The notes beneath the pieces are model-generated. The model saw nothing but the letters and a program-made list of their open reading frames with translations. It was not told where the DNA came from and made no database searches. The position numbers were made by a program, and so were the translations under genes. 64,000 bases of DNA from an uncultured Blautia sp. (GTDB taxonomy: Bacteria; Bacillota; Clostridia; Lachnospirales; Lachnospiraceae). The stretch is taken from assembly GCA_900541985.1 (NCBI GenBank), contig UQLX01000004.1, forward strand, positions 1 to 64,000, written 5' to 3'. Of the stretch, positions 27,391 through 36,675 are shown piece after piece. Position 1 is the first letter of the stretch. Every line of letters starts with the position of its first letter.

Positions 27391-29409
27391 TTACCCTTCT
27401 GCAAGAGTAAAATCCACCGTTCTCTTCATAGCATCCGCATCTGCCACACGGACACGGATCTTCTGCCCCAGATAATACACCTTGCCGGTCATCTGTCCCC
27501 TCAGTTCATAAGCCTCCTGATCAAACTCATAATAATCATCCCGAAGCCCCGTCACATGCACAAGCCCCTCCACTGTATTGGAGAGCTCCACATAAAGGCC
27601 ATATCCGGTGACTCCTGATATGATGCCATCAAACTCCTCTCCCAGATGGTAGGACATATATTCTGCCTTTTTCATTTTGTCAGATTCTCTCTCCGCTTCC
27701 TGCGCCCGCCGCTCACAAACACTGGACTGGCGAGCCACATCTTCAAGGATTTCTCTGTAATGCTGTGTCTTTCCTTCTCTCTGGAGACGCCCTCTGAGAT
27801 TATCCCTGATGATCCGATGGATCTGCAGATCAGGATACCTTCTGATAGGTGAGGTAAAATGACAGTAATATCTGGCAGCAAGTCCAAAATGACCGCTACA
27901 TTCCGTAGTGTATTTAGCCTGTTTCATCGTTCTCAGCGCCAGACGGCTGATCATCGTTTCATTTGGCAGCCCCTGGATGCTCTCCAGAATCTCCTGTATC
28001 TCCTTTGGTGTGATCTCCTCTCTGGATTTCTTTACCATGATCCCCTGATGATGCAGAAGTGTCAGAAGTTCTTCCACCTTTTCCGGATCCGGATTATCAT
28101 GAGTCCGATACACAAAGGGGTAGTCCCCCTTACAGTATTCCTTTGCCACGGTCTCATTTGCCATCAGCATAAAATCCTCAATTATTTCTGTTGCCGAACT
28201 GGATTCGTAAGGTTTTACGTCAATGGCACGACCTGCACCATTCAGGATGATCTTGCTTTCCGGAAAATCAAAGTCAATAGAGCCCCTGTGATGCCGCCGG
28301 CTTCGGATCAGCTGCGAAAGCTCCTGCATCAAAAAGAACATGGGCACAAAGTCCTTATATTCTCTGCTTGTCTCTGTATCTCCATCCTCCAGGATACAGC
28401 GCACCTGTTCATAGCTCATGCGCCGGTCTACACGGATCACGCTTTCTGTAATCTTATGCGAAATCACATTTCCCTGCCCGTCAATGTCCATAAGACAGCT
28501 GAGTGTAAGACGATCCACTCCCTGATTCAAAGAACAGATTCCGTTGGAAAGCCGTTCTGGAAGCATGGGGATCACACGATCCGCAAGATACACACTTGTC
28601 CCCCGCTTCAGAGCCTCTCTGTCAAGGGCGCTTCCCCCCTGCACATAATTGCTTACATCTGCAATGTGTACTCCCAGATGATAAATATCCCCCTCTTTTG
28701 AGAGAGATACCGCATCGTCCAGGTCTCTGGCATCCTCTCCGTCAATGGTAACCGTCATAAGACCGGTAAGGTCTTCTCTTCCGTTCCAGTCGGCTTCCAG
28801 TACGTGATCCGGTACACGCATAGCCTGATTCAGCACGCGTACAGGAAACTCCGAGGGAATATTATAGCTTTTTACAATAGCCAGGATATCCGTTCCCGGT
28901 GCATGGATATTACCAAGCACCTCTGTGATCCTGCCCTCCGGCTTACGGCTTTCAGATCCATAGTCTGTGATCCGGGCCACTACCTTTTCTCCGTCCCGTA
29001 TCCCATGAGAATTTTTTGGCGAAATATAAATATCTCTGGAAATTTTCTGATTGTCGCAGAGCACAAAGCCATAGTCCCCTTCTCTCTGGAAGGTTCCCAC
29101 CACCTCTTCCGTTCCTCTTTCCAGGATTTTAACGATCATACCTTCTCTTCGTTTTCCGGACTTTCGGTCTTTTTTCAGAAGCACCTGAACTTTGTCCTGA
29201 TGCAGGGCCGCATGTACTGCATCTGCCGGCACAAAAATATCCTCTTCCTCCTCACCGGTAACCACAAACCCGAATCCTCTGGGATTTCCGACAAAAATTC
29301 CTTCTTTAATTAATCCCTGTGCCTGAAGGCTTTTGATATTTTTCTTTTTTGGTATATGTTTTTCTTTGGAAAATTTTTTCTTTTTTTCCCAGATTTTTTT
29401 TCTGCTCAC
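27391..29409 (-). CDS. rnr: Ribonuclease R
   Basis: Processive 3'-5' exoribonuclease of the RNase II family. The 672-residue protein has a basic N-terminal tail (KKKKFSKEKHIPKKKN), cold-shock domains (GNPRGFGFVVTGEEEEDIFVP and EGDYGFVLCDNQK), the catalytic RNB core with metal-binding aspartates in TIDGEDARDLDDAVSL, and a C-terminal S1 domain (GEEFDGIISGVTGYGLYVEL). Translation starts at GTG with AAGGAG five bases upstream. It lies in one operon with smpB and 3' of secG, from which a terminator separates it. Confidence 0.96.
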   Translation of the reverse strand: MSRKKIWEKKKKFSKEKHIPKKKNIKSLQAQGLIKEGIFVGNPRGFGFVVTGEEEEDIFVPADAVHAALHQDKVQVLLKKDRKSGKRREGMIVKILERGTEEVVGTFQREGDYGFVLCDNQKISRDIYISPKNSHGIRDGEKVVARITDYGSESRKPEGRITEVLGNIHAPGTDILAIVKSYNIPSEFPVRVLNQAMRVPDHVLEADWNGREDLTGLMTVTIDGEDARDLDDAVSLSKEGDIYHLGVHIADVSNYVQGGSALDREALKRGTSVYLADRVIPMLPERLSNGICSLNQGVDRLTLSCLMDIDGQGNVISHKITESVIRVDRRMSYEQVRCILEDGDTETSREYKDFVPMFFLMQELSQLIRSRRHHRGSIDFDFPESKIILNGAGRAIDVKPYESSSATEIIEDFMLMANETVAKEYCKGDYPFVYRTHDNPDPEKVEELLTLLHHQGIMVKKSREEITPKEIQEILESIQGLPNETMISRLALRTMKQAKYTTECSGHFGLAARYYCHFTSPIRRYPDLQIHRIIRDNLRGRLQREGKTQHYREILEDVARQSSVCERRAQEAERESDKMKKAEYMSYHLGEEFDGIISGVTGYGLYVELSNTVEGLVHVTGLRDDYYEFDQEAYELRGQMTGKVYYLGQKIRVRVADADAMKRTVDFTLAEG

Positions 29410-29462
29410 TTAAGCTCCTTTTCTGTTCTGTCATATATCAGGGTATCTGCTATCTGATTAGG

Positions 29463-29495
29463 CAAAAAAACACTCTTGTGCATATACAAGAGTGT
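29463..29495 (-). terminator. Intrinsic terminator of secG
   Basis: Perfect 10-bp stem ACACTCTTGT/ACAAGAGTGT with a 6-base loop, followed on the minus strand by seven T residues. It lies 24 bases below the secG stop and upstream of rnr. Confidence 0.9.
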
Positions 29496-29518
29496 CTCCA
29501 TTTTGCCTCAGATAATCA

Positions 29519-29755
29519 TTAGAAATTCATATTTAAAACAATGGCCAGAACAAAGAACAGCACTGCCATAAGTGTTGTTGCCTTTACAAGACCACCTTCC
29601 ATAGAACGTCCCTTATTTTTACCCCAGTAAGTATCCGCTACTCCGGCGATAGAACCAAGTCCCTGCTGTTTTCCTTCCTGAAGAAGAACAACCACTGTAA
29701 GGGCAATACAATCTATGGCAAAAATTACCGTAAGGATAATTCTCAAAATCTCCAT
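29519..29755 (-). CDS. secG: Preprotein translocase subunit SecG
   Basis: Small membrane subunit of the SecYEG channel. The 78-residue protein has two hydrophobic segments (residues about 3-24 and 56-76) with the intervening LLQEGKQQGLGSIAG loop typical for Firmicutes SecG. AGGAGG precedes the ATG. Its own promoter and terminator make it a monocistronic unit next to rnr-smpB, a common gene order. Confidence 0.93.
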   Translation of the reverse strand: MEILRIILTVIFAIDCIALTVVVLLQEGKQQGLGSIAGVADTYWGKNKGRSMEGGLVKATTLMAVLFFVLAIVLNMNF

Positions 29756-29786
29756 TTTGGTTACACCTCCTAATCAACTATTGCAT

Positions 29787-29815
29787 ATTGTATCACAGGA
29801 CTTTTGGGATTTCAA
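29787..29815 (-). promoter_or_regulatory. Promoter of secG
   Basis: TTGAAA and TACAAT on the minus strand with a 17-base spacer, about 30 bases before the secG start. Confidence 0.65.
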
Positions 29816-29919
29816 CAGTTTTTCTCTAAAATCCTTGACAACCGCTGTTCTTTCATAGATGATATAGAAGATAAGCTTTATGCTTTTCCGAATCAAATTT
29901 ATAAAAGGATGTCTTTACA

Positions 29920-31908
29920 ATGAAAACTTCAACAAACAGGATCACAGCTTTTCTTGTATCTCTTCTTATTACTGCCGGAGCGGGTTTCTGCTGCTTTAAA
30001 ATCCCGTTTCTTTCGCAGGCAATCAGTTCAAAAGGAAACATCAACCTCCTCACCTATGCCATGATGGTCGTTCTGTTCTGCATTTCCTACCTGCTGATTT
30101 CCCTGCTCCTGACCCGGACAGAGAAACCCGGGATTTTTGATTTGCCCAAAAAAGCCTTCCCTGCAGCGCTGGTACTTTTTGCAGGAAACCTTTTGTTTCT
30201 TATTTTTATGTGCTATCTGGAAACCGAAGTATACGGCTCTGTTTCTGTGCGCTATATCTGGCATATCGTTCCATTCTGGCTGATTGCCGCCGCTCTTATT
30301 GCAGAGGGGATCTTTTTTCTTTCCTGCGTAAGAAAAAGCCGCATAAACGCCGGACCATGGGCGCTTCCGGCTTTATACGGAATGCTGACTCTGCTGATCG
30401 GTTATAACTTTTTTACACCGGAAGTCTTCTTAAGAAATGAACCGGACCGGCTTCACATGAATGCATATTTTAATTCCATCTATAACGTACTCCACGGAAG
30501 TCCTTACACAGAACATACGACAAGCATCTATGGTCATTACGGGATCCTGTATCGGCTTCCCATGAAACTCCTTGGCGGGGATCTGATTGATTTTATCCTT
30601 CTGAATTCTCTGGTCGGCGCGCTGAGCTTTCTGGCAATCTTTCTGACCATACATTTTGTGGTAAAAAACAATCTGCTGCGTGTTCTTGGAGCTGTCGCTG
30701 TTGCCTTTCCCATTCTGGCAATGAGAAGCGGAATCTACTGGCAGCTCTGGCCGCACAGAGTCCTGTTTATGTGCCTGATGCTGTGCTATATGGCCTTTTG
30801 TGTGCGTTACCGAAAGCTGAATCCTTTTACCGGTATCCTGGGCTACATCCTGTCCTTTGCAGCGATTCTCTGGAATACAGAAAGTGGTCTTTTCTGTGCC
30901 GCTGCATGGGCAGGCTTCTGGATCCTGAAAAGCCTCTGTTACAGAAAAAACAGAATTTCCAGCGAGATCCGTACAGCCTTCCTGCAGATTTCCGGAATTG
31001 TTCTCAGTTTTCTCACCGCATGGGGAATTGTAGAAATCTATAATGTGTCAAGGGGCGGGAAAGTCATGGGGATCAGGGAGTTCCTTTTTCCTCTGCTTCA
31101 GTCTTCTTATATGGACGACCTTCTGCGCGTGGACCTTCCTGATTTTGCCAGCGCCTACATGGTGATTCTTGTATTACTGTTTCTTGCCTGTGCGTGGGGA
31201 ATCTCACATATGTGGTTCCTTCGTAAAAATGAACAGGAAAATACCGGCATCATTCTTCAGGCATGTTTTATCTTTGCCACAGCTGTCCTTTCACTTGGAC
31301 AGATCACTTACTTTATCAACCGGGCAGCTTATCACAATCTGGAGATTGCGCATATTCCCTGTATACTCCTTCTCTGTGTAATGGCAGAAGCCGGAATGGA
31401 TACCTTCCGCAGTTTCCATTTAAAAAAACTGTCTCAATACACCGGAACACAGATTTTTCACGGTACATTCACGACAATGGCTCTTTTGATCCTTATGACT
31501 GTAAGCACAGGGACTGTGATCCTGTACGGACAGAATGCAGCCCTTCGCGAGGAGCTTCATAACAAACAGGAGCTGACGGACTTTGCCGCACATGTGGCTG
31601 CAAACATTCCGGAAAACACCTATGCCTTCGGTATCGGAGTTCCTGAGATCTACTCCATCCTGCGCTGGGACACCACCTGCTATACGCTGGATCTGCCGGA
31701 TTTATCGCTGAGGCCCGAGGCAGGAGATCATATCATGGACGATATAAAAGAAAAACAGCTGCCCGCCTTTCTCGCCGGAGAACAGACGGTTTCCCGCCTG
31801 AAAAAATACAGTTCAGAAGAAAAAAGCAGCTGGCTTCTGGATACTTATCAGGTTTCCCAAACCTTTGAGTTCAAAGGAGCTGTTCTTGAATATTATACGC
31901 TGAAATAG
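29920..31908 (+). CDS. Polytopic membrane protein, GT-C glycosyltransferase-like
   Basis: A 662-residue protein with about 13 hydrophobic segments up to residue ~530 and a hydrophilic C-terminal domain of about 120 residues, likely outside. The large loop after the fifth or sixth helix, [21 protein letters not shown] followed by YGHYGI, resembles the acidic first loop of lipid-linked-sugar-dependent GT-C enzymes and of uncharacterised membrane proteins in polysaccharide loci; I cannot name the family. It is the only plus-strand gene in this stretch. AAAGGATG precedes the ATG, and TTGACA lies at 29835-29840 without a clear -10 partner. Its last 16 bases overlap the end of the enolase gene on the other strand. 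Confidence 0.6.
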   Translation: MKTSTNRITAFLVSLLITAGAGFCCFKIPFLSQAISSKGNINLLTYAMMVVLFCISYLLISLLLTRTEKPGIFDLPKKAFPAALVLFAGNLLFLIFMCYLETEVYGSVSVRYIWHIVPFWLIAAALIAEGIFFLSCVRKSRINAGPWALPALYGMLTLLIGYNFFTPEVFLRNEPDRLHMNAYFNSIYNVLHGSPYTEHTTSIYGHYGILYRLPMKLLGGDLIDFILLNSLVGALSFLAIFLTIHFVVKNNLLRVLGAVAVAFPILAMRSGIYWQLWPHRVLFMCLMLCYMAFCVRYRKLNPFTGILGYILSFAAILWNTESGLFCAAAWAGFWILKSLCYRKNRISSEIRTAFLQISGIVLSFLTAWGIVEIYNVSRGGKVMGIREFLFPLLQSSYMDDLLRVDLPDFASAYMVILVLLFLACAWGISHMWFLRKNEQENTGIILQACFIFATAVLSLGQITYFINRAAYHNLEIAHIPCILLLCVMAEAGMDTFRSFHLKKLSQYTGTQIFHGTFTTMALLILMTVSTGTVILYGQNAALREELHNKQELTDFAAHVAANIPENTYAFGIGVPEIYSILRWDTTCYTLDLPDLSLRPEAGDHIMDDIKEKQLPAFLAGEQTVSRLKKYSSEEKSSWLLDTYQVSQTFEFKGAVLEYYTLK

Positions 31909-33236
31909 CTTTCCTTATCTGAAAAAGGATCTTCATACACAGACTGCGCTCCCAGTTTTTCTTCTATCCGGATAAGCTGATTATACTTCGCATTCCGGTC
32001 TGAACGACAGGGAGCTCCGGTCTTGATCTGACCGGCTCCTGCAGCCACCGCCAGATCAGCAATAAAAGCATCTTCTGTTTCTCCGGATCTGTGGGAGATC
32101 ACCGCATGGTATCCGCTTTTCTGAGCCAGTTCCACTGCATCCAGTGTTTCACTCAGAGTCCCGATCTGATTCACTTTAATGAGAATGGCATTGGCTGTTT
32201 CCAGTTTGATCCCACAGGCAAGACGTTTTTTATTTGTTACAAAAAGATCATCACCCACCAGCTGTATCCTGCTTCCCAAACGTTCTGTCAGCTTTTTCCA
32301 GCCTTCCCAGTCATCCTCCTCCAGTCCGTCCTCAATGGACGCTACCGGAAATTCCTGAATCAGCTTTTCATAATATTCTATCATCTCCTCGGAATCTCGA
32401 TAAACATCCTTTCCCTTCATCTGACTTTCTCCCGGGAAATAATAGACTCCTTTCTCTTTGTCGTAAAGCTCACTGGCAGCTGCATCAATGGCAATCACCA
32501 CCTCTCTGCCGGGCTGATACCCTGCTTTTTCCACGGCCTGTACGATCAGAGCAAGAACATCTCTGGAATCTTCCAGATCCGGTGCAAATCCGCCTTCATC
32601 TCCAACTGCTGTAGAAAGCTTCTTTTCCTTCAGTATGATCTTCAGAAACTGATAGATTTCCACACACATCCTCAGTCCTTCCGAAAAGCTCTCTGCTCCG
32701 GTCGGCATGATCATAAATTCCTGCAGATCCACCGTATTGTCCGCATGTCTGCCCCCATTTAAGATATTCATCATGGGAACCGGCATTCTTCGCGTATGAC
32801 AGCCCCCCAGATACTGATATAAAGGGATACGCAAAGCCTTTGCAGCCACTCTTGCAACTGCCATGGAAACTCCCAGTATCGCGTTAGCACCTGCGCTGCT
32901 TTTATTTTCTGTCCCGTCCGCTTCTGTCAGAAGTCTGTCTATATTCATCTGATCCAGTGCATTTTCTCCCAGGATTGCTTCTGCCAGCCTTGTATTTACA
33001 TTATTAACCGCTTTTTGCACTCCCAGTCCAAGATATTTTTGCTTTTCCTCATCACGAAGCTCTACCGCTTCAAATCTCCCGGTAGATGCTCCGGAAGGTA
33101 CCATTGCTCTCGCAGTATATCCATTGATCCCCATGATCCCCTCTCCTGCTGTGACCTCTACCTCCACAGTAGGATTTCCTCTGGAATCCAGAACCTGTCT
33201 CGCATAAACTCTTCGTACAGGCAAATAGCGCAACAT
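31893..33236 (-). CDS. eno: Enolase
   Basis: Interconverts 2-phosphoglycerate and phosphoenolpyruvate in glycolysis. The 447-residue protein keeps all catalytic and metal residues: Glu in [10 protein letters not shown], Glu in GDEGGFAP, Asp in [14 protein letters not shown] and VGDDLFVTN, Lys in [12 protein letters not shown], His in [10 protein letters not shown] and Lys in GQIKTGA. It is about 15 residues longer than usual, mostly at the C-terminus, and the GAPCRSDR stretch replaces the common GSxxRxxR, a mild divergence. AGGAGG precedes the start. Whether it is the only enolase of the genome cannot be seen. It converges on, and overlaps by 16 bases, the membrane gene. Confidence 0.94.
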   Translation of the reverse strand: MLRYLPVRRVYARQVLDSRGNPTVEVEVTAGEGIMGINGYTARAMVPSGASTGRFEAVELRDEEKQKYLGLGVQKAVNNVNTRLAEAILGENALDQMNIDRLLTEADGTENKSSAGANAILGVSMAVARVAAKALRIPLYQYLGGCHTRRMPVPMMNILNGGRHADNTVDLQEFMIMPTGAESFSEGLRMCVEIYQFLKIILKEKKLSTAVGDEGGFAPDLEDSRDVLALIVQAVEKAGYQPGREVVIAIDAAASELYDKEKGVYYFPGESQMKGKDVYRDSEEMIEYYEKLIQEFPVASIEDGLEEDDWEGWKKLTERLGSRIQLVGDDLFVTNKKRLACGIKLETANAILIKVNQIGTLSETLDAVELAQKSGYHAVISHRSGETEDAFIADLAVAAGAGQIKTGAPCRSDRNAKYNQLIRIEEKLGAQSVYEDPFSDKESYFSV

Positions 33237-33425
33237 ATTTTTACCTCCTAAGAATTGATAATCCTAGCTTATCCTGAAATCTTTTTTCTATTCATTGGAT
33301 CAAAACCTCTATTTCTTCAGAAAGTACTTTTTCTTTTATTGCACAAAATTTTCAGTTTATTTTTTAATATACAATCTTTTTAAAGATATTATTTGTTTTT
33401 ATTTTTATATTTTCTATTTTTATGC

Positions 33426-33454
33426 TTGACAATTCCATTTTTATCTGTTATAGT
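33426..33454 (+). promoter_or_regulatory. Promoter of the repeat-containing non-coding transcript
   Basis: TTGACA (33426-33431) and TATAGT (33449-33454) with a 17-base spacer. No protein gene follows on this strand before a terminator at 33720. The preceding 190 bases (33237-33425), upstream of eno, are very AT-rich and show nothing else. Confidence 0.75.
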
Positions 33455-33487
33455 AAGTTCATAAAACAAAAGGAAGTAAAAATCAAA

Positions 33488-33620
33488 CAAAGGAGTGAGA
33501 CCACCGAAAACATAAGTCAAAACTCAAATATTACGAAAGAGAGGTACAGACCACCAGAAAGAGAAGGTAATACCTAATATCATTTAAGAAAGGAAGGTAC
33601 GGACCACCGAGAACGTAAAG
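33488..33620 (+). repeat. Three diverged direct repeats centred on GACCACC
   Basis: GACCACC occurs at 33499-33505, 33549-33555 and 33602-33608. Units 2 and 3 share AGGTAC-R-GACCACC before and after a one-base difference; unit 1 reads GAGTGAGACCACC. Each is preceded by AAAGGA or AAAGAG. The intervening sequence is unrelated and A/T-rich. Confidence 0.7.
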
Positions 33621-33682
33621 TATTTATTCCAAATGTTTTATAAATCAATAAGGAGGATTAATCCATTGGACAGTGAACAGTA

Positions 33683-33720
33683 AAAAGAGCCAGCAGACAA
33701 ATAATCTGATGGCTCTTTTT
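33683..33720 (+). terminator. Intrinsic terminator of the non-coding transcript
   Basis: Stem AAAAGAGCCA (33683-33692) pairs with TGGCTCTTTT (33710-33719); an inner CAGA/TCTG extends it, and the plus-strand tail is a run of T. Confidence 0.85.
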
Positions 33721-33749
33721 TAATATGCTTTTCTTATATTTTCTGTTTC

Positions 33750-33777
33750 AAAAAGGACAGACCGGAAAGGTCTGTCC
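33750..33777 (-). terminator. Intrinsic terminator of the SGNH hydrolase gene
   Basis: Perfect 9-bp stem GGACAGACC/GGTCTGTCC with a 5-base loop, followed on the minus strand by five T residues. Confidence 0.85.
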
Positions 33778-33790
33778 CCTGCTAAAGCTC

Positions 33791-35197
33791 TTATCTGTTC
33801 AGATAGTTTATACAGTATTCGTAGATTCGGAGATAAGTTGCATTAGAATAATGTAGTCCATCATACAAACCTCCATCTGCCTGACGACTTCTCCATCCAG
33901 ACTTGCGAAGCGTTGTACAAACATCAATGTATGTAAAATATTTATTTTTTCCACTGCATAATCCCGAATAAATTTTTTCATTAAATTCCAACACCTGCTT
34001 TTCTGTTCTGTATACATCTCCATATGCAGTTATCATAGCACTGTTTACAGGATTCACCGACATATAATATACATCACACTTGAATTTTTTCAAATCCTTT
34101 GAAACTGCTCTCATATATTTTATATAGGAATTTATCGTACTGGACGAAGTTCGTGAATGAATATCGTTTATACCCAGATTAATAATTACCGCCTGCTTTG
34201 CTTTACCTTGTGTTTCCTTGTATAACTTATTCACCTTTCTCCACAGAATCTTATAACCTCCATTATTGCTGCGTTCTTTAAACCAATTTAAGCCCATCCC
34301 ACTCTTTGCCACAAATTCTACATTAGACGGTTTCCTTGATCCAAGCACCTGCTCCATCTGTACAGTTCTTGAATCTCCAACAAAATACACTTTATCATAT
34401 TTTAAAGGTTTTCTGACATAAACTGGGACTTTTTCATCCTTCGGGCCAAATACTACCATGTAATACTTTCCATTTTTTGTCGGGATTTTATCTCCGGCAT
34501 AGTACTCCGGAATCCTTGCCCCTATCTTTCCGGACCATCCCAGGCACATATTTGCACTTCCAAGATTTACAGAAGGAAACTTCGCTGTACTATTTGCAGG
34601 AATTGTTTTCCAAAACTGTCCATTATATTTGTATAACTTTACTCCTGTTATAGTTTTAGTTCTGGCATAAAACTTCATATAACCAGTCACTTTGATTTTA
34701 GTACCGGCTTTTTTATAATTCTTATCCTTTACAGAAGTCGCCCATCCCAGTCCTGTTTTAGAAGAACTTCTCGGAACAGAAGGTAATGATATCATTTCTC
34801 CCTTTACAGGTCTTTTTCTTAAGGTTGTATATTCTTTTTTTCCATCACCTGTGTAAAATCTGATTTCATATATTTTATATTTCTGTAAACAAAACTTTAC
34901 ACTCTTTGTTACTTTATATTTTGTTCCGGGTCTGTACTTCTGTACTTTGTTCCCTGTCCGTATCTCCCAGTAGCATCTGTATCCTGACCGCGAGTAATTC
35001 GGAAGAGTAATTGTCTGTCCGGAATTCACTGTTTTTGCCCAGTTTCTGTATGTATCCGTGGTAACTTTCCCCTCATAATTTGCAAACGTTACGCGACATT
35101 TTGCAGCAGCTGATACCTGTCTGTTTCCACCCAGCAGTACCAGGACAGATAATGTCAATAAAAAAAATATACTTTTCCATGTACTCACTTTTTTCAT
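33791..35197 (-). CDS. Secreted SGNH/GDSL-type hydrolase with InlB-like repeats
   Basis: A 468-residue exported protein: signal peptide (residues 1-31, ending VSAAA); three or so beta repeats of about 70 residues that resemble Listeria-Bacteroides (InlB B) repeats (residues about 33-255); and a C-terminal SGNH hydrolase domain. The catalytic pattern is FVGDSRT (Ser), a Gly near GMGLNW, NLGINDI (block III Asn) and DGLHYS (Asp and His). Such domains deacetylate sugars or release acyl groups on surface polymers. It has no sortase motif. AGAGGT precedes the ATG, and a terminator follows. Its place beside the deacetylase and glycosyltransferase genes suggests action on a cell-surface polysaccharide. 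The 180-base gap upstream (35198-35377) is AT-rich with no clear feature. Confidence 0.82.
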   Translation of the reverse strand: MKKVSTWKSIFFLLTLSVLVLLGGNRQVSAAAKCRVTFANYEGKVTTDTYRNWAKTVNSGQTITLPNYSRSGYRCYWEIRTGNKVQKYRPGTKYKVTKSVKFCLQKYKIYEIRFYTGDGKKEYTTLRKRPVKGEMISLPSVPRSSSKTGLGWATSVKDKNYKKAGTKIKVTGYMKFYARTKTITGVKLYKYNGQFWKTIPANSTAKFPSVNLGSANMCLGWSGKIGARIPEYYAGDKIPTKNGKYYMVVFGPKDEKVPVYVRKPLKYDKVYFVGDSRTVQMEQVLGSRKPSNVEFVAKSGMGLNWFKERSNNGGYKILWRKVNKLYKETQGKAKQAVIINLGINDIHSRTSSSTINSYIKYMRAVSKDLKKFKCDVYYMSVNPVNSAMITAYGDVYRTEKQVLEFNEKIYSGLCSGKNKYFTYIDVCTTLRKSGWRSRQADGGLYDGLHYSNATYLRIYEYCINYLNR

Positions 35198-35377
35198 AGA
35201 AGCACCTCTTATACCATCTTTTTTTTACAACTATGTCTTAACTATAACAGTTCTTCCATTAGAATTCAATATTAATTTCTATTTTTTTACAATTTTGTTA
35301 CATCAAATACTTTTTCATATCTGAATAATTTACAGATATCATGCATATATTTGTAAAAAATATTCTCGGGTATTTTT

Positions 35378-36241
35378 ATGAATTCCTCTATTAATTCTTT
35401 TCTTCTCCGTTATTTATATAAGCTAAAGCTTCCTGCAGTTCTCATTAGTTGTTTTGTATTAGGTGCCTGCACAGGAAAACTTGTCACATTGTTCCATAAC
35501 ATGGAATCGAAAACAAAAAATATTTCCGCAAGCCCCGTATCCACCAATCCGGAATCTTCCAACTGGGGGCTTGGTTTCTCCGAAGAAGGCAAACGCCCTG
35601 TTGGAAATTCTTCTATAGAAGAACTCAAAAAATTTAACGCATATTATGCACAGGACACAGAAGAAAAAGTCCTTTACCTTACATTTGACGTCGGATATGA
35701 AAACGGAAATACTGCAAGTATCCTGAATGCCTTAAAAAAGCATCATGCTCCTGCCGTTTTTTTTGTAGTGGGAAACTTTATTTCCCAAAATCCTGACTTA
35801 TTAAAACAAATAGTTTCTGACGGACACATTATCGGTAATCACACTATGACACATCCTGATATGTCAAAAATAAGTTCCATAGAATCGTTTCAAAAAGAGC
35901 TACAGGATGTAGAACAACTATATGAAAAAACCACTGGAAAAAAAATGATAAAATATTATCGTCCTCCTCAGGGAATTTACAATACAGATAATCTGCTTAT
36001 GGCTAAAAAGCTTGGTTATACTACCTTTTTCTGGAGTCTTGCCTATGTTGACTGGATCCAGGATCAGCAGCCCACCAAAGAAGAAGCATTTTCCAAACTT
36101 CTTCCCCGTATCCATCCTGGGGCTATTGTACTGCTTCACAGTACTTCATCTACAAATGGACAGATTTTAGATGAGCTTCTTTCCCAGTGGGAAAAGATGG
36201 GGTATCATTTTGGTTCACTGAAGGAATTAACCGGGGAATAA
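35378..36241 (+). CDS. Polysaccharide deacetylase, PdaA-like
   Basis: A 287-residue membrane-anchored or exported protein with one N-terminal hydrophobic segment (about 17-40) and a NodB-type deacetylase domain. The motifs match the delta-lactam-forming PdaA group: LTFDVGYENGNT (where classical enzymes have TFDDG), GNHTMTHPDM, YRPPQGIYN, FFWSLAYVDW and the C-terminal GAIVLLHSTS. PdaA-like enzymes deacetylate N-acetylmuramic acid of peptidoglycan, in spore cortex formation. The replacement of the second Asp of the DD pair by Val is as expected for that subgroup, which has Asn or Val there. No good ribosome site precedes the ATG, so the start is uncertain. It stands alone on the plus strand between minus-strand genes. 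Confidence 0.85.
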   Translation: MNSSINSFLLRYLYKLKLPAVLISCFVLGACTGKLVTLFHNMESKTKNISASPVSTNPESSNWGLGFSEEGKRPVGNSSIEELKKFNAYYAQDTEEKVLYLTFDVGYENGNTASILNALKKHHAPAVFFVVGNFISQNPDLLKQIVSDGHIIGNHTMTHPDMSKISSIESFQKELQDVEQLYEKTTGKKMIKYYRPPQGIYNTDNLLMAKKLGYTTFFWSLAYVDWIQDQQPTKEEAFSKLLPRIHPGAIVLLHSTSSTNGQILDELLSQWEKMGYHFGSLKELTGE

Positions 36242-36248
36242 TCCCCGG
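36231..36248 (+). terminator. Possible terminator of the deacetylase gene
   Basis: Stem CCGGGGA/TCCCCGG with a 4-base loop spans the stop codon; the downstream tail is T/C-rich rather than a clean T run, so it is a weak terminator at best. Confidence 0.4.
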
Positions 36249-36264
36249 CTGATTCTTCTCGACT

Positions 36265-36675
36265 TTATTTATTTCTGTCTTTTTTCTCATGCAGATCCTC
36301 TTTAATCTGACTGCTGGAAATCTCCGGAGTTCTTGGTAAATAAATCACTTCACATCCTTCATCTTTCAAAAAATCAAACTTCCCCTTCCAGTCATCTCCC
36401 ATCACAAAAGTATCCACATGATACTCTTTTACATCTGTACGTTTCTGCTCCCAGCTTTTCTCCGGTATCACAAGATCCACATAACGGATGGCCTCCAGAA
36501 GCTGTTTTCGCTTTTCATATGAAAAATAGCATTTTTTTCGCTTTTCCTCCCAGTTAAACTCATCCGTTGAAAGTGCAACAATGAGATAATCTCCCTGCTG
36601 TTTTGCTCTTCTTAAAAGATTAATGTGTCCGTAATGAAGCAGGTCAAAAGTTCCATATGTGATAACTCGTTTCAT
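36265..36675 (-). CDS. tagD: Glycerol-3-phosphate cytidylyltransferase-like protein (TagD family)
   Basis: A 136-residue nucleotidyltransferase of the cytidylyltransferase family. The HxGH motif is H14-Y-G-H17 in TYGTFDLLHYGHINLL, and the second signature is RTPEISSSQI near the C-terminus. In Bacillus TagD makes CDP-glycerol for teichoic acid. Here it is the last gene of the surface-polymer cluster and overlaps the preceding glycosyltransferase by four bases (ATGA), so it is coupled to it. CDP-glycerol would then decorate or build the polymer; no glycerophosphotransferase (TagB/F) is present in the window, so the acceptor is unknown. Confidence 0.88.
   Translation of the reverse strand: MKRVITYGTFDLLHYGHINLLRRAKQQGDYLIVALSTDEFNWEEKRKKCYFSYEKRKQLLEAIRYVDLVIPEKSWEQKRTDVKEYHVDTFVMGDDWKGKFDFLKDEGCEVIYLPRTPEISSSQIKEDLHEKKDRNK

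Larger units (their letters stand above)
33461..33720 (+). ncRNA. Putative non-coding RNA with three GACCACC repeats
   Basis: An approximately 260-nt transcription unit inferred from a near-consensus promoter and a strong intrinsic terminator in the 550-base gap between eno and the SGNH hydrolase gene. It is A/purine-rich and has no convincing ORF. The longest candidate with an ATG is 16 codons (33633-33683), with no clear ribosome site. A perfect AAGGAGG at 33649-33655 precedes a TTG that would encode only five residues. Three repeats of about 30 nt sit at 50- and 53-base spacing; each has a purine-rich part, GACCACC, and a purine-rich tail. I do not recognise an Rfam class (not 6S, tmRNA, SRP or a known riboswitch). 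A trans-acting regulator that pairs through exposed ACCACC motifs is possible, but this is inference. Confidence 0.55.

Noticed and set aside
33488..33620. CRISPR-like short repeat array
   Set aside because: Only three repeats, which are diverged outside a 7-base core, with spacers that are not unique-type inserts, and no cas genes nearby; the promoter and terminator fit a small RNA better.
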